The notes below the pieces were generated by a model. That model did no database searches. It saw only the letters and a program-made list of their open reading frames with translations, and was not told where the DNA came from. Positions 49,278-59,771 of a DNA stretch of 64,000 nt are shown one piece after another; the first letter of the stretch is position 1, and every line of letters begins with the position of its first letter. The translations under genes were made by a program, and so were the position numbers. The stretch is from Thermopetrobacter sp. TC1 (GTDB taxonomy: Bacteria; Pseudomonadota; Alphaproteobacteria; Rhizobiales; Aestuariivirgaceae), in NCBI RefSeq assembly GCF_000746275.1, contig NZ_KN050828.1:289384-353383 (forward strand), given 5' to 3'.

Positions 49278-49751
49278 TTAATCACCGCCGTGGCCACCGC
49301 CACCACCCATGCCACCGCCGCCATGGCCGCCGCCTCCGCCCATGCCGCCGCCGCCTCCGCCCATGCCGCCGCGATCGTCATCATGGTCATCACTCATGCC
49401 ACCATAGCCGCCGGCATACCCTCTTCCGTCATGGTCATCATCGCGCTCCATGTGGCCCCGGTCATCCCGGTCCATGCGATCATGATCGTGATTGCGATGA
49501 CGCTCATAACGATCATCATCATGCCGGCCACGACGCTGCATGTTTTCCATGGCAGCCTGACTGCGGCTGCGGAAGTTCACCCTCGCACGCTGCCGGGTCT
49601 GGGTCTGCGTCTGCATCTGCGCCTGGGCAAGCTGCATTACGCCCTGCTCTTCCATGGTCTCAGAGGCGGAGGCCTGAACAGCAAGACCCGCCGCAATCAT
49701 CGCGGCAGCAGCGAACGGCAAAAGCCAATGCATCCTGACAGCCTTTTTCAT
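49278..49751 (-). CDS. Secreted His/Asp/Gly-rich low-complexity protein
   Basis: 157 residues. A signal peptide ('WLLPFAAAAMIAAGLAVQA') is followed by a Gln/Thr segment ('QAQMQTQTQTRQRARVNFRS'), an Asp/His/Arg-rich region ('DDDRYERHRNHDHDRMDRDD') and a Gly-rich tail (GGGGG and GGHGG runs with Met). His/Asp clusters suggest metal binding. No known domain is recognised. AAGGAG stands seven bases before the ATG at 49751; another ATG at 49757 is too close to the SD. It is divergent from the PepSY-like gene, with which it shares the motif VNFRSR. Confidence 0.72.
   Translation of the reverse strand: MKKAVRMHWLLPFAAAAMIAAGLAVQASASETMEEQGVMQLAQAQMQTQTQTRQRARVNFRSRSQAAMENMQRRGRHDDDRYERHRNHDHDRMDRDDRGHMERDDDHDGRGYAGGYGGMSDDHDDDRGGMGGGGGGMGGGGGHGGGGMGGGGGHGGD
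49285..49372. repeat. Low-complexity GC-rich coding repeat
   Basis: Imperfect repeats of CCGCCGCCTCCGCCCATG and shorter CCGCCACC units encode the Gly/His/Met tail of the neighbouring secreted protein; prone to slippage and copy-number change. Confidence 0.65.
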
Positions 49752-49883
49752 CGTCATTCTCCTTTTCACTGTCTCTTTTCCGTTGGTTCACAAGCCCGAG
49801 GCGCATTTACAAATTCATGGTCTCGTGACCTCGAGCCTGCGGAGAGTTTAAGTTTTCGGATGTTTGAGGAGCATGACGGCCCT

Positions 49884-49899
49884 TGTCAGGTTTCTGACA
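49884..49899. promoter_or_regulatory. Inverted repeat TGTCAG-N4-CTGACA, candidate operator
   Basis: A perfect 6+6 dyad with four-base spacer lies in the divergent 240-base region between the His/Asp/Gly-rich gene and the PepSY-like gene, about 93 bases before the latter's ATG. It could be an operator for the adjacent response regulator, although OmpR-type regulators more often use direct repeats. Confidence 0.35.
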
Positions 49900-49991
49900 G
49901 GATGGAAGAGTCAGGATCAAAGGCAGGAACAATCCGCCCGCAGGCAGACGCCATAGCCGGTTCTGTTTCCCTTCCACCACCCACCGTGAAA

Positions 49992-50504
49992 ATGACGAAA
50001 AATCATCCGCACATATTCGCCCTGTCTCGCAGGATTGCCCTGCTGCTGGTTCTTGGCGCCGGGATGGTCCTGCCGTTCTCTCCCGTGGCTGTCACATCAG
50101 CCTTAGCCGATCCCGATGGGGGCGGGCACGGCGGCGGTGATCATGGCGGCGGTGACGATGGCGGTGGCGGCGGAGACCACGACGGCGGCGATGATGACGG
50201 TGGCGGCGGAGGCGGAGGCCATGGTGGCGGCATGGGGGACATGGAGGATGACGACGAAGATGATCATGAACGCGCCTATGCAGAGCGGCGTCGTGGCGAT
50301 GTGCGGCCGTTATCCGGCGTTCTCGCCGGCATTCGTGCCCGGTATGGCGGCAAGATTCTGGATGTGAAACTGCGGCGCTTGGGATCGCGGCGCATCTATG
50401 TCGTGCGCATTCTGGATAAACGGGGCCGTGTGCGTGACATTCAGGTGCGCGCGGAAAAAAGAAAGCGGGTCAATTTCCGCTCCCGGCGCAGAACACGGGA
50501 CTGA
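49992..50504 (+). CDS. Secreted PepSY-like protein with Gly/Asp/His-rich region
   Basis: 170 residues. Signal peptide (residues about 10-40, ending 'TSALAD'), then about 50 residues of Gly/Asp/His repeats (GGGHGGGDHGGGDDGG type), an acidic stretch ('DMEDDDEDDHERAYAE') and a C-terminal PepSY-like fold: 'GVLAGIRARYGGKILDVKLR' and 'RRIYVVRILDKRGRVRDIQV'. The basic end is 'KRVNFRSRRRTRD'. PepSY proteins next to OmpR/PhoQ-type systems are frequent and may modulate the kinase in the periplasm. It is followed by the response regulator after 18 bases. No clear SD precedes the ATG; a GTG at 49986 is an alternative. Confidence 0.75.
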   Translation: MTKNHPHIFALSRRIALLLVLGAGMVLPFSPVAVTSALADPDGGGHGGGDHGGGDDGGGGGDHDGGDDDGGGGGGGHGGGMGDMEDDDEDDHERAYAERRRGDVRPLSGVLAGIRARYGGKILDVKLRRLGSRRIYVVRILDKRGRVRDIQVRAEKRKRVNFRSRRRTRD

Positions 50505-50522
50505 CGGGGGAGGAACACACGC

Positions 50523-51236
50523 TTGGGGCAAAGGATGCGCATTCTCATCGTCGAAGACGAAACCGCCATCGCGGAGGACATCGCCCAGGCCCTGAAGGAG
50601 GCCGGCTATGTCCCGCAATGTGTTGCGGACGGCGAAGAAGCGGACTTTCTGGGCTTTACGGAAGATTTCGACGCGGTGATCCTCGATCTCGGCCTGCCGA
50701 AACGCGATGGCTTGAGCGTCTTGCGCAACTGGCGGCGGGAAGGACGGACCTTTCCGGTTCTCGTGCTCACGGCGCGCGGAAGCTGGCAGGAGAAGGTTGA
50801 GGGCATGGATGCCGGTGCCGATGACTATCTGGCCAAGCCTTTCGAGATGGAGGAGCTGCTGGCGCGGCTGAGGGCCTTAATCCGGCGTTCGCGCGGCGTG
50901 GCCAGCACCGTTGTGCACTGCGGACCGCTAATGCTGGATACACGCGCCGCACGCGTGCATCTGAACGGCCGACCGGTAAGCCTAAGTCCGCTGGAATACC
51001 GCCTGTTGCATTATCTGCTGCATAACATCGGGCGGGTGGTGCCGCGCATGGAGCTGATGGAGCACATCTATGAGGCGGAGGCCGAGCGCAATCCCAACAC
51101 GCTGGATGTTCTGGTGGGGCGGGTGCGGCGCAAGATCGGCACCGACCTGATCCAGACGCGGCGCGGCCATGGGTATATCATCGAATGCCCCGGTGAGAAT
51201 GAGGAAGGTGGCAAAGCGAAGAAGGGGCGCTCATGA
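50523..51236 (+). CDS. OmpR-family response regulator
   Basis: 237 residues from a TTG at 50523, chosen because GGGGAGG stands about nine bases upstream; the ATG at 50535 (MRILIVEDE) is the alternative. Receiver domain with phosphoacceptor Asp55 in 'AVILDLGLPKRDG', Thr83 and Lys105 ('DDYLAKPFE'). The C-terminal winged-helix DNA-binding domain (about 130-225) has 'LSPLEYRLLHYLLHN' and 'RNPNTLDVLVGRVRRKI'. It overlaps the histidine kinase gene by four bases. Confidence 0.92.
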   Translation: MGQRMRILIVEDETAIAEDIAQALKEAGYVPQCVADGEEADFLGFTEDFDAVILDLGLPKRDGLSVLRNWRREGRTFPVLVLTARGSWQEKVEGMDAGADDYLAKPFEMEELLARLRALIRRSRGVASTVVHCGPLMLDTRAARVHLNGRPVSLSPLEYRLLHYLLHNIGRVVPRMELMEHIYEAEAERNPNTLDVLVGRVRRKIGTDLIQTRRGHGYIIECPGENEEGGKAKKGRS

Positions 51237-52648
51237 GACGCCTGTGGGGTTCGCTGCATCTGCGTCTTCTGCTGCTGTCGGCGGCGCTGATCATCGGCAC
51301 GCTTGCCCTTTTCGGCTGGCAGCTTTCCCACATGTTCGAGCAACATGTGGAGCGCCGTGTCTTTCAGGAACTGAACAATCACCTCACCCAGATCCTGGCC
51401 TTGCTCAAGCGGGATGCAAAGGGCCGGATCGTGCTTTCCCGCCCCTTGAACGACCCGCGCTTCTCCCGCCCCTACAGCGGGCTTTACTGGCAGGTCAATG
51501 ACGAGAAGGGGCCGGTGGCGCGATCCCGCTCGCTGTGGGATGCGGCCCTGTCTTTACATATCGACATGGCCCGAAACGGCCCCATTCATGAATACACACT
51601 GAAAGGCCCGGAGGGCGAGCCGCTCTATGCCGTGATCCGCCCCGTCTGGCTTGATCTCGGCGAGGGAGAAAGGCGCTATCTCGTGGCGGTGGCGCAGGAT
51701 CATGCCGAGATTGCCACCGCCGTTGGCGAATTCCGCAAGGATCTGTTTTTCGGGATCGCCATGCTGTTTGGCGTGCTCGTCTTTGCCCTGGGCTTGCAGG
51801 TGTGGCTGGGGCTGAAACCGCTGAAAGCCATTCGCCGCGAGGTGATGGCCGTGCGGGCCGGGCAACGCGACATGCTGAGCGAAAGACATGCCGTTTCCGA
51901 GCTGAAACCCTTGATCGAGGAAATCAATGCCCTGCTCACATCACAGCAGCGGGACATGGAGCGGGCCCGGCAGCGGGCATCCGATCTCGCCCATGGCCTG
52001 AAAACGCCCCTGTCCATCCTTGCCGCGCAGGCGCGCCGGCTGAAAGGCAAGGGGGTTACGGAAGAAGCGCGGGAAATCCATGCGCAGGTCAAGGCGTTGC
52101 GCCAGCACGTGGAGCGGGAGCTGGCGCGGGCGAAAATTCACGGTTTGCGCCGGGGCCTGCGCCCCCAAACCGATGCCGGCAAGCAGATCCGGGCCCTGAT
52201 GCAGGCGCTTTCAGGCATGCGGGCGGATGATCCCATCCACTGGCATGTCGATGTGCCGGAAGGGTTTAAGGTGCCCATGGAGCGGGGTGATTTTCTCGAG
52301 CTGTTCGGCAATCTGCTCGAGAATGCCTGCAAATGGGCGCGCAAGCAGGTTTCGGTTCTGGCAACATGGGAAGGCGACCATAGGGATGTGGCCCTCATCC
52401 GCATCGAGGATGATGGCCCCGGCATTCCGGAGGAGAAATATGCCGACGTGTTCAAGCGGGGCAAGCGGCTGGACGAAAGCGTGCAGGGCACAGGGCTGGG
52501 CATGGCCATCGTCCGCGAAGTCATTGATTCCTATGGCTATGATCTCTCCCTCTATCGGGCGCCCCTGGGCGGGCTCGGCGTGCGCATCACCTTCGCCGAG
52601 CGGCCCGTGGATGACACCCGCGTCATGGAGAGGGAGAAAAATTCATAA
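51233..52648 (+). CDS. PhoQ-type sensor histidine kinase
   Basis: 471 residues. Two transmembrane helices (about residues 11-29 and 171-192) flank a periplasmic sensor domain of about 140 residues. After a HAMP-like linker the phosphoacceptor His254 lies in 'SDLAHGLKTPLSIL', the form seen in PhoQ-like kinases. The ATPase domain has the N box 'LFGNLLENACKWA', G1 'IEDDGPGIPEE' and G2 'GTGLGMAIVREV'. PhoQ-like kinases sense divalent cations or antimicrobial peptides; with the metal-rich neighbours this is suggestive only. The start overlaps the regulator stop (ATGA). Confidence 0.92.
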   Translation: MRRLWGSLHLRLLLLSAALIIGTLALFGWQLSHMFEQHVERRVFQELNNHLTQILALLKRDAKGRIVLSRPLNDPRFSRPYSGLYWQVNDEKGPVARSRSLWDAALSLHIDMARNGPIHEYTLKGPEGEPLYAVIRPVWLDLGEGERRYLVAVAQDHAEIATAVGEFRKDLFFGIAMLFGVLVFALGLQVWLGLKPLKAIRREVMAVRAGQRDMLSERHAVSELKPLIEEINALLTSQQRDMERARQRASDLAHGLKTPLSILAAQARRLKGKGVTEEAREIHAQVKALRQHVERELARAKIHGLRRGLRPQTDAGKQIRALMQALSGMRADDPIHWHVDVPEGFKVPMERGDFLELFGNLLENACKWARKQVSVLATWEGDHRDVALIRIEDDGPGIPEEKYADVFKRGKRLDESVQGTGLGMAIVREVIDSYGYDLSLYRAPLGGLGVRITFAERPVDDTRVMEREKNS

Positions 52649-52654
52649 TCGCCC

Positions 52655-53839
52655 TTAAGCATCCGCATAAGCCGCCATGGCCGCCTCCACGGCCACTCCG
52701 GTTTCAATGGGCGCCTGCATCTGCGCAAGGACGCTTTCCAGTGCGGAAAGGCAGAAAAGGACGTTGCGGCGATTGCAGGAATGCCCCATGAGCCCGATGC
52801 GCCAGACGCGGCCGGCGAAATCGCCAAGACCGGCGCCGATCTCAAGGCCGAAATCCTCAAGCAGGCGGCGGCGAACGGCGGCATCATCCACCCCTTCCGG
52901 AATCCACACGGCATTGAGCTGGGGCAGGCGCTCCTCTTCCGGCACCACATAGCGCAGACCCATGGCCTCAAGCCCCGCTTTCAAGGCCTCATGATGCAGG
53001 GCATGGCGGCGCCAGGCGTTTTCCAGCCCTTCCTCGAGGAGGATGCCGAGCGCCTCATGCAGGCCGTAGAGGGCGTTAACGGGCGCAGTATGATGATAGG
53101 CGCGGCTTGCCCCCTCGCCCCAGTAGTTCATGACGAGAGAAAGATCGAGAAACCAGCTCTGCACCGGGGTCTTGCGCTGGCGCACCTTTTCCACCGCGCG
53201 CTCGGAGAAGGTGACCGGCGAAAGGCCGGGCGGGGCGGAGAGGCACTTCTGGGTTCCGGAATAAACGGCATCCGCCCCCCAGTCATCCACGCGCACGGGG
53301 ATGCCGCCGAGAGACGTCACCGTATCGATAATGGTGTAGCACTCATGCTCGCGCGCAAGAGCGCAAAGCGTCTCGGCATCGGAGCGGGCGCCCGTGGATG
53401 TTTCGGCATGAACAAAGGCGAGATGGCGGGCATCCGGATGGGCATCTAAAACCTCTTTCACCGCCTCGGGATCCACCGCCCGGCCCCATTCGCCCTCAAC
53501 GACAATGGCCTCGCCGCCGCAGCGGATGACGTTTTCGCGCATGCGCATGCCGAAAACGCCATTGATGCAGACGATGACCTTCTCGCCCGGCTCAACGAGA
53601 TTGACAAAGCAGGTCTCCATGCCGGCGGATCCCGGCGCTGAAACGGGCATGGTCAGGGGATTGCCGGTGAGAAACACCTGTTGCAGGCGGCTTTTCACGG
53701 AATCCATCAGTTCGATGAAACGAGGATCCAGATGCCCGATGGTGGGACGTGCCAGCGCCTCCAGCACGCGCGGCGGCACATCCGAAGGGCCGGGCCCCAT
53801 GAGAGTGCGCTGCGGGGGATGAAAACCATTGTCGCTCAT
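52655..53839 (-). CDS. Class V aminotransferase, alanine/serine--glyoxylate type
   Basis: 394 residues. Fold-type I PLP enzyme. Marks are 'LMGPGPSDVPPRVLEALARP', 'VSAPGSAGMETCFVNLV', 'AFVHAETSTGARSD', 'IIDTVTSLGGIPV' (PLP-nitrogen Asp) and the Schiff-base lysine in 'YSGTQKCLSAPPGLSP'. This matches alanine-glyoxylate and serine-glyoxylate aminotransferases, which detoxify glyoxylate or serve the serine cycle. No other serine-cycle genes are nearby, so the amino donor remains open. It converges with the kinase gene and is followed on its 5' side by gyrB in the same direction. Confidence 0.88.
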   Translation of the reverse strand: MSDNGFHPPQRTLMGPGPSDVPPRVLEALARPTIGHLDPRFIELMDSVKSRLQQVFLTGNPLTMPVSAPGSAGMETCFVNLVEPGEKVIVCINGVFGMRMRENVIRCGGEAIVVEGEWGRAVDPEAVKEVLDAHPDARHLAFVHAETSTGARSDAETLCALAREHECYTIIDTVTSLGGIPVRVDDWGADAVYSGTQKCLSAPPGLSPVTFSERAVEKVRQRKTPVQSWFLDLSLVMNYWGEGASRAYHHTAPVNALYGLHEALGILLEEGLENAWRRHALHHEALKAGLEAMGLRYVVPEEERLPQLNAVWIPEGVDDAAVRRRLLEDFGLEIGAGLGDFAGRVWRIGLMGHSCNRRNVLFCLSALESVLAQMQAPIETGVAVEAAMAAYADA

Positions 53840-54044
53840 GAACCGCCTCCTGATCCTTTGGGCCTTCGCGGCGCGAAAGGGCGTAAACCTGCGCTTTTTG
53901 CGTCATGCCGCTGGATACCGCAGCCAACGGCCCTGGCACGCGCACGCATCACGCCTTTTTCCGGATGATGGAACGACATCCGTCAATGCGGAAGCTCTGC
54001 ATTAGGCGGAAGGCTTTTCCAGCCCACGCAGGCTCCGTGAGCCC

Positions 54045-56510
<2,466 letters not shown>

Positions 56511-56568
56511 TCACGGGGCCTTTCTCGCTCGTCTTCTGGCTCAAGCGCTGGTTTTGCCTGATACCTAC

Positions 56569-57792
56569 TTACGTCTGCGGCCGCACCTGCCCGTCCTCCA
56601 CGTGAAAGGCGGCGCATGGGGCATGCTCGGCAAGGCCGGCGAAAAGGCCGGCGTCAGTGCCTGTCATCCATACCTGCCCGCCCAGGGCGGCAAGTGCCGC
56701 AAACAGCCCCTGCCGGCGCGTGGCATCGAGATGGGCCGCCACCTCGTCGAGCAAAAGCAGGGGCGGATGCCCGCCCAGGCGCGCACGTACAGCATGGGCA
56801 TGGGCGAGGATGATGGCCACGAGCAGCGCCTTCTGCTCACCGGTGGAACACAAGCGCGCCGGCATGTCCTTGGCGGCATGCGTCACCAGCAGATCGCTGC
56901 GGTGCGGGCCGGTGAGCGTGCGCCCGGCGGCCGCGTCCTCCCGACGGGATTCGGCCAGCCGCTGGCGATAGGCATCCTCCACCTGCACGGCAGGGCTTTC
57001 GGCGAGGCGATTCTCCACCCATCCTTCTAGCCGGAGGCGGGCGGAAGGGAAAGGAAAATCAGGGCTTTCCACGTTTTTCATCGCCCCGGCAAGGGCGGTG
57101 ACGGCACTGATGCGCCCGGCCGCCACGGCCACGGCCACTTCCGCCAGTTGCGCCTCCACCGCATCGAGCCAGGCGGCATTCGCGCGCAAGTTTTCAAGCA
57201 GGCGGTTGCGCTGGCGCAAGAGCTTGTCCAGGGCCACGACCCGGCTGGCATGCGCAGGCTCGAAAGCCAGGGTGAGACGATCGAGAAACCGCCGCCTGTG
57301 CGAGGCGGAGGCCGCAAACAGGCCGTCCATGGCCGGTGTCAGCCAGGACAGGCGCAGATGCTCTCCCAGCACGCCGGCGGATCGCACACTCTGGCCATCC
57401 AGGCGGACCTGGCGCTTCTGATCGTCCGAAGCGGCCGAGAAGGCCATGCCGATGCGCACTTCGCCCGTAAGCCCGGAAACCTGTGCGGCCACGGCCCAGC
57501 CATCGGCGCTGCCGTGACGAACCATATCGGCAAAGGCGGCCCGGCGCATGCCACGGCCCGGCGCCAGAAGCGATATGGTCTCCAGGAGATTGGTCTTGCC
57601 TGCGCCGTTGGGGCCGGTGAGAACCACGAAACGGGCCTCTTGTCCCACCTCCAGGCGCGTTGCCGCATGATTGCGAAAATCGGTAACATTCAGGCGCACA
57701 ATCGCCGGCAGCGGCGATGCAGCGCATGCTGTTCTTGGGGCGATGTCCTGAATATGGGAAGAATGCCTTCTATTTTCAATGGGTTGTGCCAT
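56569..57792 (-). CDS. recF: DNA replication and repair protein RecF
   Basis: 407 residues from the ATG at 57792; the frame is open 13 codons further. SMC-like ATPase that helps load RecA at gaps through RecOR. Walker A is 'LTGPNGAGKTNLLETISLLA'. The signature and Walker B region is 'GEQKALLVAIILAHAHAV' with 'LLLLDEVAAHLDATRR'. 'VTDFRNHAATRLEV' is the family N-terminus, so about 35 residues before it are a poorly conserved extension and the true start may be later. recF-gyrB matches the origin-type order, but dnaA and dnaN are not here; pyrF lies upstream instead. Confidence 0.92.
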   Translation of the reverse strand: MAQPIENRRHSSHIQDIAPRTACAASPLPAIVRLNVTDFRNHAATRLEVGQEARFVVLTGPNGAGKTNLLETISLLAPGRGMRRAAFADMVRHGSADGWAVAAQVSGLTGEVRIGMAFSAASDDQKRQVRLDGQSVRSAGVLGEHLRLSWLTPAMDGLFAASASHRRRFLDRLTLAFEPAHASRVVALDKLLRQRNRLLENLRANAAWLDAVEAQLAEVAVAVAAGRISAVTALAGAMKNVESPDFPFPSARLRLEGWVENRLAESPAVQVEDAYRQRLAESRREDAAAGRTLTGPHRSDLLVTHAAKDMPARLCSTGEQKALLVAIILAHAHAVRARLGGHPPLLLLDEVAAHLDATRRQGLFAALAALGGQVWMTGTDAGLFAGLAEHAPCAAFHVEDGQVRPQT

Positions 57793-57848
57793 TGGCCGCA
57801 CTATGTCTGCTGCCTTTCCTGCCGCATGCATTCCGGCCGCGCGCGTTT

Positions 57849-58568
57849 TCAGGCCAGTTCCGCGCGGATGGCGCGGGCGGCCTGAACCGGATCGGCCGCC
57901 TGGGTGATCGGCCGGCCGACGACGATGATGTCGGCCCCGGCTTCCGCAGCGCCGCGCGGGGTGGCCACACGCTTCTGATCGCCCGTCTCCGCACCGGCGG
58001 GGCGGATGCCGGGCACCACGGTGAGGAAGTTAGGACCGCAGGCCTGCTTCACGGTGGCCACCTCCCGGGGAGAGCAGACGACACCATCAAGGCCGCTGTC
58101 CTGTGCCAGCCGGGCACGACGCAAAACAAGATCGGCGCTGTTCAGCGCCGGATCACAACCAATGGCGCGCAGATCAGCCGCATCGAGCGCGGTGAGCACG
58201 GTAACGGCAATCACCCGGCAGCGCCCGGCGGCCGCCTCTTTCGCCGCGGCCATCATGGCCGCACCGCCTGCGGCATGGACATTGACAAGGGCCGGAGGCG
58301 GATCAAGCCGCATGAGCGCGCGCATGGCCCGGGAAACAGTGTTGGGAATATCATGCAGTTTGAGGTCCAGAAACACCGGCAGCCCCGTGGCCGCGATTTG
58401 CCGATATCCCGTCTCGCCCGCGGCATAGAACAGCTCCATGCCGATCTTGACCATGTCGATCTCATCCTTCAGGGCGGTGACCAGCCGCGCCGCTTCTTCG
58501 GCATCCGGCATGTCCAGCGCCACGCACAGTGCCGTTTTCGGCGTGTTTGAAGAGGTTTTGCCGGTCAT
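57849..58568 (-). CDS. pyrF: Orotidine-5'-phosphate decarboxylase
   Basis: 239 residues. Decarboxylates OMP to UMP. The catalytic tetrad region is 'VFLDLKLHDIPNTVSRA'; 'CVALDMPDAEEA' and 'VVPGIRP' are family marks, and the phosphate-binding end is 'IIVVGRPITQAADP'. GGTGGAAG precedes the ATG at 58568, which shares one base with the ubiE stop (TGATG), indicating coupling. Confidence 0.95.
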   Translation of the reverse strand: MTGKTSSNTPKTALCVALDMPDAEEAARLVTALKDEIDMVKIGMELFYAAGETGYRQIAATGLPVFLDLKLHDIPNTVSRAMRALMRLDPPPALVNVHAAGGAAMMAAAKEAAAGRCRVIAVTVLTALDAADLRAIGCDPALNSADLVLRRARLAQDSGLDGVVCSPREVATVKQACGPNFLTVVPGIRPAGAETGDQKRVATPRGAAEAGADIIVVGRPITQAADPVQAARAIRAELA

Positions 58569-59374
58569 CAGATCTTCCACCCCCAGTGCATGGCCACCAC
58601 GCCGCCGGTCATGTCGCGCCAGCCCACGCGTTCAAAGCCGGCTTTCTCGATCATCCGGGCGAAGGGACGCTGGGCGGGAAAGCGCCTGATGCTTTCCACC
58701 AGATAGCGATAGGGCGCGCCATCGCCGGTGACAACGCGGCCGACGGCAGGAATGACCGTGAAGGAATAGGCGTCATAGAGGGCATCGAGCAATGGGATGT
58801 CCAGACGCGAAAATTCCAGGCACATGAACCGGCCGCCGGGGCGCAGGACACGCCAGGCTTCGGCAAGCGCCTTTTCGATGTGCGGCACGTTGCGGATGCC
58901 GAAGGCAATGGTATAGGCATCAAAGCTGGCGTCCGGGAAAGGCAGGGCCTCGGCGTTGGCCACGGTGAAGGACAGACGATTGAGCGGACGCTGTTCCGCA
59001 CGGGCGCGGCGGCGGCCTTCCATGATCATCTGCGGCGAGATGTCCGCAAGGGTTACGCGCACCTCCGGGCCGCCCCGCTCCAGAATGCGAAAGGCAATGT
59101 CTCCGGTGCCGCCGGCGACGTCCAGCACATGACAGGCCCCCTTCTTTGGCGGATTGAGAGCGGCGACGAAATCGTCCTTCCACAGCCGGTGCAGCCCCGC
59201 CGACATGAGATCGTTCATCTGATCATAACGGGCCGCCACCTTGGCGAAGACATCATTGACGAGGCCCTGTTTCTCCTCTTCCGCCACTTCGCGAAAGCCA
59301 AAAGAGAGGGTCCGCTGAGATGCTTTGCCCTCTTCAGCGGAAGAAGACGGAGTGTTTTCGGCTTTCGATGCCAT
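58568..59374 (-). CDS. ubiE: Ubiquinone/menaquinone methyltransferase UbiE
   Basis: 268 residues. Class I SAM-dependent C-methyltransferase of quinone synthesis. Family marks are '[20 protein letters not shown]', SAM motif I '[18 protein letters not shown]', '[13 protein letters not shown]' and '[15 protein letters not shown]'. The first 25 residues are a variable Ser/Glu-rich extension. Together with pyrF it forms a two-gene unit. It is divergent from the binding-protein gene across about 400 bases. Confidence 0.95.
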   Translation of the reverse strand: MASKAENTPSSSAEEGKASQRTLSFGFREVAEEEKQGLVNDVFAKVAARYDQMNDLMSAGLHRLWKDDFVAALNPPKKGACHVLDVAGGTGDIAFRILERGGPEVRVTLADISPQMIMEGRRRARAEQRPLNRLSFTVANAEALPFPDASFDAYTIAFGIRNVPHIEKALAEAWRVLRPGGRFMCLEFSRLDIPLLDALYDAYSFTVIPAVGRVVTGDGAPYRYLVESIRRFPAQRPFARMIEKAGFERVGWRDMTGGVVAMHWGWKI

Positions 59375-59771
59375 AATCGAGCTCCCTTGCGGCCATGCCG
59401 CGGCCTTAACATTTCAGCTCAGGCAAGGCCTTTCATCCTTCGTTTTCCGAAATATCGCACCGGGCGCGAAATGAACAGCCCCTGCGCCCTTTCAGGAAGA
59501 AAGGCCGCATGCATTTTCCTTTCACGCATCCATGCAATGGAAAGGTCTTGGCCGCATGATACCGGCCACGGCATGACCACGACCCGGATTTGCAGGTGCG
59601 TCCGCTTACTGATGAAACGTGGCAGGTGGCAACGCTTTCCTTACCACGTCAAACGATCCGTGTAATGATTAATTGCTCCGTAAACGGATGATGTGGCAGT
59701 ATTGGCATGGGTGATTCGGGGGCGTTTTCCGGGGTCAAACGGGATTTACTCCCGAAGAGGGGCAGATAGCC
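59375..59771. other. Divergent intergenic region ubiE/binding-protein gene, 397 bases
   Basis: It should hold promoters for both genes. An AT-rich stretch near 59660-59690 (GTAATGATTAATTGCTCC) lies about 90 bases before the binding-protein gene. I see no gene or RNA. Confidence 0.45.
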
